DNA of 10,011 nucleotides from Treponema sp. (GTDB lineage: Bacteria; Spirochaetota; Spirochaetia; Treponematales; Treponemataceae): positions 1-10,011 of the forward strand of contig JAGADS010000020.1 of assembly GCA_017613485.1 (NCBI GenBank), in the 5' to 3' direction. The notes below the pieces were generated by a model. That model had not been told where the DNA came from, made no database searches, and saw only the letters and a program-made list of their open reading frames with translations. Below, in pieces: positions 5,263 through 10,011 of the stretch (within the stretch, counting starts at the first letter, position 1; the number at the start of each line of letters is the position of its first letter). The translations under genes and the position numbers were made by a program.

Positions 5263-7983
5263 CTATTCCTGTGCCTCCGCATTGTTCTCTGCATTCTGGG
5301 CTGCATTTCTCTTTTCCATCTCTGCCTTCTCGTCAACAAGAGTCTGTCCGAGTTTTCTTGCAACCTCAACAAATTCGAATACCTCAAGCTGATCACCAAT
5401 CTGAAGATCCTGCCAGTTCTCAATTCCGACACCACATTCGTAGCCGTACTTGACTTCCTTGGCATCTTCCTTGAAGCGCTTGAGAGATGCGATTTTACCT
5501 GTATATTTGACAACACCGTCGCGGATAACGTTTACGCTGCTTGTCTTCTTGATGATACCGTCCGTAACGTAACAACCTGCAATGACACCGATCTTCGGCA
5601 CCTTGAATGTATTGCGTACCTCGAGCATACCGGTGATCTCTTCTTTTGTATCCGGCTGAAGCATACCTTCCATGGCGGCAGTGATTTCCTCGACACACTT
5701 GTAGATGATGTTGTACTTGCGGATCTCGACCTTTTCCTGATCTGCCAGGGCTTTTGCCTTTGGAGTCGGGCGGACGTTGAATCCGATGATGATGGCATTG
5801 TCATCTGCTGCGGCAAGTGAAACGTCGCTTTCGTTGATTGCACCCGCACTTGAGTGAATGACAGAAAGCCTGATATCCTTTGTGGAAAGTTTTTCAAGGG
5901 ATGTCTTGAGTGCCTCTGCTGAACCCTGAAGGTCTGCCTTGATGATGACCTTGAATTCCTTGATTTCCTTCTGCTCAATTGTTGAATAGAGGTTGTCAAG
6001 AGTAACCTTCTTGAATGCCTTGGCATCCTCAAACCTCTTGAGCTCCTGTCTCTTTGCGGCAAATGCACGTGCATCTTTTTCTGTCTCTGTAACCTGGAAC
6101 GGATCACCAGCGTTAGGCATGTTCTCAATACCAAGAACCTCAACAGGAACTGACGGAGAGGCTTCCTTGATTTTGTTTCCCCTGTCGTCAAACATTGCAC
6201 GGACACGGCCAGAGTAAATACCAGCTACGAAAGGATCTCCTGTCCTCAATGTACCGCGCTCAACTACAACTGATGCAACAACACCACGTCCCTGGTCTAC
6301 ACGGCTTTCAATAACCTTACCTTCGGCACGGCAGTCATACTGAGCCTTGAGTTCAAGCATCTCTGCCTGTATAAGTATTGCATCAAGAAGGTCATCAATA
6401 CCCTCACGCTTTAATGCGGAGATATTTACATACTGAGTGTCACCGCCCCATGCTTCCGGGGTAAGTCCAAGCTCAGAAAGCTGAGTCATTACACGCTCTG
6501 GATTTGCCTCAGGCTTATCGATTTTGTTGACTGCAACAATAATCGGAACCTTAGCATCCTTTGCATGGTTGATTGCCTCAAGTGTCTGAGGCATGACACC
6601 GTCATCTGCTGCAACGACAAGAACAACGATATCTGTAATCTGGGCACCGCGGGCACGCATCATAGTGAATGCCTCATGTCCCGGAGTATCAAGGAATGTA
6701 ATCACACCCTTTGGAGTCGTTACCTGATATGCACCGATTTTCTGTGTAATACCGCCGGCTTCTCCTGCAACAACGTTTGTATTGCGGATGGCATCAAGAG
6801 TCTTAGTCTTACCGTGGTCAACGTGACCCATGACAGTGACAATCGGAGGTCTGATCTGCTCACCCTCTGAGCTTCCCTCGTCACTTTCGATAACCGTTTC
6901 CTCATAAAGTGATATGCGGTGAACCTGACAGTTGTATTCAGATGCAATGATTTCCGCTGTATCAGCATCAATGCTCTGGTTTATGGTTACCATCATGCCT
7001 TCTTTCATCAGCTTGGCTATGATTTCACTGGCCTTGAGGTTCATCTTCTTTGCCAGATCCGCCACTGTGATGGTCTCCATGATATCTATCTTTTCTGGAA
7101 CGGCATTTACAGGAGTTGTCTCTTTCTTCTTGTTCTGATAGAGCTCTTCCTCATCAAATGCCATCTCCTGATCTTTTCTGTTGTAGACCTGCTTTTTACC
7201 CTTAAACTGCTTTTTGGCAGGGGTCTTGTTTCCTGAAATAGCAGGAGCATCATTGAATCCGCCTTTTGCCGCTCCAAACGGAAGACGTGACACAGGAGCA
7301 CCCGGTCTCTGATTGAATCCAGGTCTACCCTGTCCGGCACCTGCTCTTCCCTGTCCACCAGAGAAATTACCGCGCTGTCCTCCAGCAAAGCCACCCTGAC
7401 GCTGACCGCCCTGACTGTTTCCGCGCTGTCCTCCAGCAAAACCGCCCTGACGCTGTCCACCTTGGAAATTACCCCTCTGAGCACCGTTACCCTGACGAGA
7501 GCCGAATGCACCGCGATTTTCCCTTTCGCGATTCTGATATCCCTCGCGTGCCTGTGCTCCAGTGAATCCGTTACCGTCACGTCTGTTTCCATAGCGGTTC
7601 TTTGGGTTTCCGCTAAGGTTTCCGGCCTTTACGTTTGGTCTTGTTGAATTAAGCTCGAAAGTTGATTCCCTTTGTTTTACAATGGGAGAATCTGCATTCT
7701 TTTCTACAGGTGCCGGAGCAGTCTCGGCAGCTTTTGTTCCCGAGGCTTTTGCTGGAGATGCATTTTCCTCTGTCTTAGCGGATGACTCAGGCAATTTTTT
7801 TGCCACGACATGAATGTCTTTCTTAGGCTCTTTTTGACCCGCAGCAGAAGATGTTTTTCTCTTTACAACCACAACCTTTTTCTTAGGCTGAGCAGTCTGA
7901 GATGTTTGAGCTGTCTGTGCATTCTGACTGTCTGATTTTTTTATCAGCACAGCACCAGGCTTTTTTTCTGATTCATCCGCCAT
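5263..7983 (-). CDS. infB: Translation initiation factor IF-2
   Basis: GTPase that places formyl-Met-tRNA on the 30S subunit and promotes 50S joining. With the ATG at 7983 it has 906 residues. Numbered from that Met, residues 1-290 are a low-complexity N-terminal region: a Lys/Ala/Gln-rich start with [10 protein letters not shown] at 34-43, then a Gly/Arg/Gln-rich stretch about 156-226. An IF2_N-type helical domain ([19 protein letters not shown]) lies near 302-320. The G domain follows: G1 GHVDHGKT 386-393, GEAGGITQ 407-414, G3 DTPGH 432-436, G4 NKID 486-489, G5-type SALK at about 522. Domains II, III and the fMet-tRNA-binding C-terminal barrel complete the protein. The residue after GKT is Lys rather than the usual Ser/Thr. 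The frame extends upstream to a TTG at 8010, but that has no better ribosome site and overlaps nusA; the ATG with AAGGAA upstream is preferred. It lies 13 bases after nusA and 3 before rbfA. Confidence 0.97.
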   Translation of the reverse strand: MADESEKKPGAVLIKKSDSQNAQTAQTSQTAQPKKKVVVVKRKTSSAAGQKEPKKDIHVVAKKLPESSAKTEENASPAKASGTKAAETAPAPVEKNADSPIVKQRESTFELNSTRPNVKAGNLSGNPKNRYGNRRDGNGFTGAQAREGYQNRERENRGAFGSRQGNGAQRGNFQGGQRQGGFAGGQRGNSQGGQRQGGFAGGQRGNFSGGQGRAGAGQGRPGFNQRPGAPVSRLPFGAAKGGFNDAPAISGNKTPAKKQFKGKKQVYNRKDQEMAFDEEELYQNKKKETTPVNAVPEKIDIMETITVADLAKKMNLKASEIIAKLMKEGMMVTINQSIDADTAEIIASEYNCQVHRISLYEETVIESDEGSSEGEQIRPPIVTVMGHVDHGKTKTLDAIRNTNVVAGEAGGITQKIGAYQVTTPKGVITFLDTPGHEAFTMMRARGAQITDIVVLVVAADDGVMPQTLEAINHAKDAKVPIIVAVNKIDKPEANPERVMTQLSELGLTPEAWGGDTQYVNISALKREGIDDLLDAILIQAEMLELKAQYDCRAEGKVIESRVDQGRGVVASVVVERGTLRTGDPFVAGIYSGRVRAMFDDRGNKIKEASPSVPVEVLGIENMPNAGDPFQVTETEKDARAFAAKRQELKRFEDAKAFKKVTLDNLYSTIEQKEIKEFKVIIKADLQGSAEALKTSLEKLSTKDIRLSVIHSSAGAINESDVSLAAADDNAIIIGFNVRPTPKAKALADQEKVEIRKYNIIYKCVEEITAAMEGMLQPDTKEEITGMLEVRNTFKVPKIGVIAGCYVTDGIIKKTSSVNVIRDGVVKYTGKIASLKRFKEDAKEVKYGYECGVGIENWQDLQIGDQLEVFEFVEVARKLGQTLVDEKAEMEKRNAAQNAENNAEAQE
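7370..7471 (-). repeat. 51-bp tandem duplication inside infB (Gly/Arg/Gln-rich region)
   Basis: The 20-mer ccgcgctgtcctccagcaaa (plus strand) occurs at 7370-7389 and 7421-7440, exactly 51 bp apart, and the flanking bases agree closely, so two 17-residue units ([15 protein letters not shown] plus two variable residues) stand in tandem. A decayed partial copy continues past 7471. The period is a multiple of three, so copy-number change keeps the infB frame. Confidence 0.85.
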
Positions 7984-7993
7984 ACAATCTTTT

Positions 7994-7999
7994 TCCTTA
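7994..7999 (-). promoter_or_regulatory. Ribosome binding site of infB overlapping the nusA stop codon
   Basis: The minus strand reads TAAGGA: TAA is the nusA stop and AAGGA the Shine-Dalgarno core, ten bases before the ATG at 7983. This supports the ATG over the in-frame TTG at 8010 and points to coupled translation of nusA and infB. Confidence 0.6.
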
Positions 8000-9448
8000 G
8001 TTTTCCTCAAATACTAATTCAACGCCACAATTAGGACAATGAGTCATATCCAGCGTTATCTTTCCGCCACATTCAGGACAGAAGTATTCTTCCTCTTCTT
8101 CCTGTAAGTTTTCTGCCGCACCGGAACTTTCCTCAGCTTCCTCTTCTTCAAACTGAACATTTTCGCTGATTATTGTGTTCACGGCTTCTATATCACTTTC
8201 AGATATTCCTTCAATATTCTTTACGGAACCGCTGTCAACAGCCTCAATAAAGTCTTCGATGTCATCTATGCCCGCATCCTTAAGAATCTGCGCAACCCTC
8301 TGATCAACACCTGGAAGCTGTGATACTGTTGAAATTTCCTCATATTCATCCTGGTTGTCCTGGAAGAGAGATTCAGCCGCTTTTCTTGTATCAATCTCTG
8401 AGAAGTCCATTTCCGCAGCCTGTTCCTCTGTCTTGACGTCGATATTCCAGTCACAGAGCCTGTTGGCAAGACGAACGTTCTGTCCCTGCTTACCGATGGC
8501 AAGGGAGAACTGACTGTCAGGTACAATTGCAAGGGCTTCCTTTTTATCTGCATCAAGTATGACAACCTGCTTGACTTCCGCTGGAGAAAGTGCATTCTTG
8601 ATGAATACATGAGGATCATCATCATAACGCAAAACGTCAATCTTCTCGCCCTCAAGTTCCTGAATCACACTCTGGATTCTTGTTCCCTTAAGGCCTACAC
8701 ATGCACCGACAGGATCTACATCAAGCTTATTTGAATAAACCGCAACCTTTGTCCTGTATCCTGCCTCGCGCACAACCTTGTGGATTCCGACAGTACCGTC
8801 ACCGATTTCCGGAACATCAAGCTCAATAATCTTTTCAACAAGCTTTGGATCAGAGCGGCTCAATACAAGCTGAATTCCTGATGATGTTTTCTTTATGTCA
8901 ACGATAAGTGCCTTAATCCTGTTATTACTTTTGTCGTAAACCTCACGGGGGCTCTGGAATTTCGCTGGCATTACACCCTCTACCTTTCCAAGATCAACAT
9001 AGATGTTGCCGTTGTGTTCCCTCTGATAGTAACCGATGATGATCTGTCCAACCTTATCCTTGTACTCATTGTACAGATTGTCCTTGGAGTTTTCACTGAA
9101 TGCCTGATGTGCTGTCTGCTTTCCTGTTGAAACTGCAGTGCGGTCAAATGTCTTTGGATCGATCGGAATATCAATCTCATCACCAACCTCACAATCAGGA
9201 CTGTACTCAAGTGCTTCTTCAAGTTCAATTTCCTGTGACGGATCATATACACCGTCAACAATAGTCTTGCGTGAATAAACAAAAACATCAGACATGTCGT
9301 CTGCGAATTTCACGATGCAGTTGTCGGCCGTTCCATATGAACGTTTGTAAGCCGCCTTAATCGCATTTTCAATTGTCTGCCTGACTGAATCCTCACTGAT
9401 ACCCTTAGTTTCTACCAGTTCACGGATTGCATTTGCCATTTCTGACAT
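7997..9448 (-). CDS. nusA: Transcription termination/antitermination factor NusA with C-terminal zinc ribbon
   Basis: RNA polymerase-bound elongation factor that modulates pausing, intrinsic termination and antitermination. It has 483 residues. The N-terminal polymerase-binding domain spans about 1-125; S1 domain about 130-198 (VGQIIIGYYQREHNGNIYVDLG); KH1 about 225-290 with DPVGACVGLKGTRIQ at 245-259; KH2 about 300-345 with AIGKQGQNVRLANRL at 317-331. A helix-hairpin-helix-like segment follows at 377-425 (LPGVDQRVAQILKDAGI). Then comes an acidic linker (about 432-454) and four cysteines as CPEC (457-460) and CPNC (471-474), a typical zinc ribbon ten residues from the C terminus. Core domains make the call certain; the ribbon is not part of standard NusA. 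Start ATG has an excellent GGGAGG six bases upstream, overlapping the rimP stop. The infB start follows 13 bases after its stop. Confidence 0.97.
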   Translation of the reverse strand: MSEMANAIRELVETKGISEDSVRQTIENAIKAAYKRSYGTADNCIVKFADDMSDVFVYSRKTIVDGVYDPSQEIELEEALEYSPDCEVGDEIDIPIDPKTFDRTAVSTGKQTAHQAFSENSKDNLYNEYKDKVGQIIIGYYQREHNGNIYVDLGKVEGVMPAKFQSPREVYDKSNNRIKALIVDIKKTSSGIQLVLSRSDPKLVEKIIELDVPEIGDGTVGIHKVVREAGYRTKVAVYSNKLDVDPVGACVGLKGTRIQSVIQELEGEKIDVLRYDDDPHVFIKNALSPAEVKQVVILDADKKEALAIVPDSQFSLAIGKQGQNVRLANRLCDWNIDVKTEEQAAEMDFSEIDTRKAAESLFQDNQDEYEEISTVSQLPGVDQRVAQILKDAGIDDIEDFIEAVDSGSVKNIEGISESDIEAVNTIISENVQFEEEEAEESSGAAENLQEEEEEYFCPECGGKITLDMTHCPNCGVELVFEEN

Positions 9449-9459
9449 ATCAAGCCTCC

Positions 9460-9927
9460 CTATAAATGAATAAATTTTGCTTTTGCTATATTTTCATAGG
9501 CAACGTTTAATAACTCGCCGCCCTCTGTTTCCAACGTCAATGACTGTTCATCAGAATCATGTATCATCCCTGGCACCCAGTCATTCTTTGTTTTGTCCCA
9601 CACACGGATTTCCCTGCCTTTAAAAAATGAGAATTCGGCAGCATTCTTTATGTTGCGCTCCATACCGGGAGAACTTACTTCCATGTAAACTGAATCTTCA
9701 TCAGTTTCCAAGAGCGTAATCAAAAGATCCTGTAGTGCACGGTGAACTTTTGCACAGTCCGATACACCGATATCTGTTTTTGAATCTGATGATGCTATGA
9801 CTGCAGAAATATGATAATTTCCTTTCTGCGGAACAACCTGAAGTTCGACAAGAATATAACCCAGTTTTTTTGCAGCTGCGTCACATTCCTTAAAATATGG
9901 AATTGTGTCAGTCGAAGTATAATTCAA
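9460..9927 (-). CDS. rimP: Ribosome maturation factor RimP
   Basis: Cytosolic factor needed for early 30S assembly, almost always encoded just before nusA. From the proposed TTG at 9927 it has 155 residues, near the usual 150. Family features: an N-terminal helix with AAAKKLGYILVELQVV (17-32), the strand ISAVIASSD (40-48), DCAKVHRALQDLL (57-69), the signature MEVSSPGMERNI (82-93), and a C-terminal Sm-like barrel from about 100 (FFKGREIRVW, then NVAYENIAKAKFIHL). No ATG is available before the conserved region. The frame stays open to a TTG at 9966, but that codon lies in the T-tract of a terminator and has no ribosome site. The TTG at 9927 has CAGGGG six bases upstream, so it is preferred; a TTG one codon earlier (9930) is also possible. 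The gene ends 11 bases before nusA. Identity is firm, start uncertain. Confidence 0.92.
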   Translation of the reverse strand: MNYTSTDTIPYFKECDAAAKKLGYILVELQVVPQKGNYHISAVIASSDSKTDIGVSDCAKVHRALQDLLITLLETDEDSVYMEVSSPGMERNIKNAAEFSFFKGREIRVWDKTKNDWVPGMIHDSDEQSLTLETEGGELLNVAYENIAKAKFIHL

Positions 9928-9938
9928 CAAAAACCCCT

Positions 9939-9953
9939 GCGGATTCAGTCCGC
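9939..9953 (-). promoter_or_regulatory. Small hairpin just before the rimP ribosome binding site
   Basis: The minus strand reads GCGGA-CTGAA-TCCGC, a perfect 5-bp stem with a 5-nt loop, directly followed by AGGGG and five T. It resembles a short terminator or a leader hairpin next to the ribosome binding site. If rimP in fact starts at 9966, this would lie inside the coding region. Function is not established. Confidence 0.3.
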
Positions 9954-9964
9954 CCTCTAATAAC

Positions 9965-9990
9965 AAAAAAGGAGCCCTTTACGTGGCCCC
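9965..9990 (-). terminator. Intrinsic terminator upstream of rimP
   Basis: The minus strand reads GGGGCC, an 8-nt loop, GGCTCC, then six T: a 6-bp stem with one G-U pair and a clean U-tract. It most simply ends an upstream transcription unit lying beyond the window. If the rimP operon promoter is further upstream, the same hairpin would act as an attenuator. Only about 37 bases separate the T-tract from the proposed rimP start. Confidence 0.7.
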
Positions 9991-10011
9991 ATCTTAATAT
10001 AAGTTAAAATG

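Noticed and set aside
5532..6206. Long 224-codon open frame on the minus strand inside infB
   Set aside because: It is a shifted-frame shadow of the infB G domain and domain II/III coding region, with Arg/Ser-rich nonsense composition and no family features.
7162..7175. Internal ATG in infB at 7164 after AGGAG, possibly a shorter IF2 form
   Set aside because: AGGAG directly abuts the ATG with no spacer, so initiation is unlikely; E. coli-type IF2 isoforms are not supported here.
7984..8010. infB start at TTG 8010
   Set aside because: It overlaps the nusA coding end, and the ATG at 7983 with AAGGAA upstream is a better start.
9928..9966. Extension of rimP to a TTG at 9966 (168 residues)
   Set aside because: That TTG is the end of the terminator T-tract, has no ribosome site, and adds residues not typical of RimP.
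9957..9992. Eleven-residue leader peptide (ATG at 9992 to TAG at 9957) across the terminator before rimP
   Set aside because: There is no Shine-Dalgarno sequence, no run of regulatory codons, and its bases are explained by the hairpin and T-tract.

Overview
The window holds most of a bacterial translation and RNA-metabolism operon. Every gene lies on the minus strand, so transcription runs from high to low coordinates: rimP, nusA, infB, rbfA, a fused truB-ribF, rpsO, pnp, then the 5' end of an M16 zinc peptidase gene cut by the window edge. Moderate-to-low GC, the gene order and the protein style (NusA, IF2, and truB followed by ribF sequence) suggest a spirochaete, most likely a Treponema-like organism. 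The genus is an inference from remembered family resemblance and was not tested by a search.

Layout from the operon's 5' end. At 9965-9990 an intrinsic terminator closes an upstream unit. A short structured stretch leads into rimP, which appears to start at a non-ATG codon. nusA, infB and rbfA follow with gaps of only 3-13 bases, and the truB-ribF start overlaps the rbfA end by 26 bases. A 79-base gap separates this block from rpsO. After rpsO comes a strong terminator-type hairpin, then a pnp leader with its own stem-loop, then pnp. A second hairpin sharing a stem arm with the first lies between pnp and the M16 peptidase. No gene-free stretch exceeds about 135 bases. No mobile elements, tRNA or rRNA genes, or CRISPR arrays were seen.

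The genes serve ribosome and RNA production: RimP and RbfA mature the 30S subunit, S15 is a primary 16S binder, NusA tunes elongation and termination, IF2 places initiator tRNA, TruB makes tRNA pseudouridine-55 and PNPase degrades RNA. The backbone matches the rimP-nusA-infB-rbfA-truB-ribF-rpsO-pnp order of many bacteria, and an M16 peptidase near pnp is also known from Bacillus (mlpA).

I see no previously undescribed defence or mobile system. The notable departures are domain-level: (1) TruB fused in frame to an FMN-adenylyltransferase (RibF-type) domain whose riboflavin-kinase part is short and lacks recognisable motifs; (2) a four-cysteine zinc ribbon at the C terminus of NusA; (3) a Gly/Arg/Gln-rich IF2 N-terminal region with a 51-bp tandem duplication; (4) paired intergenic hairpins with a common arm flanking pnp.
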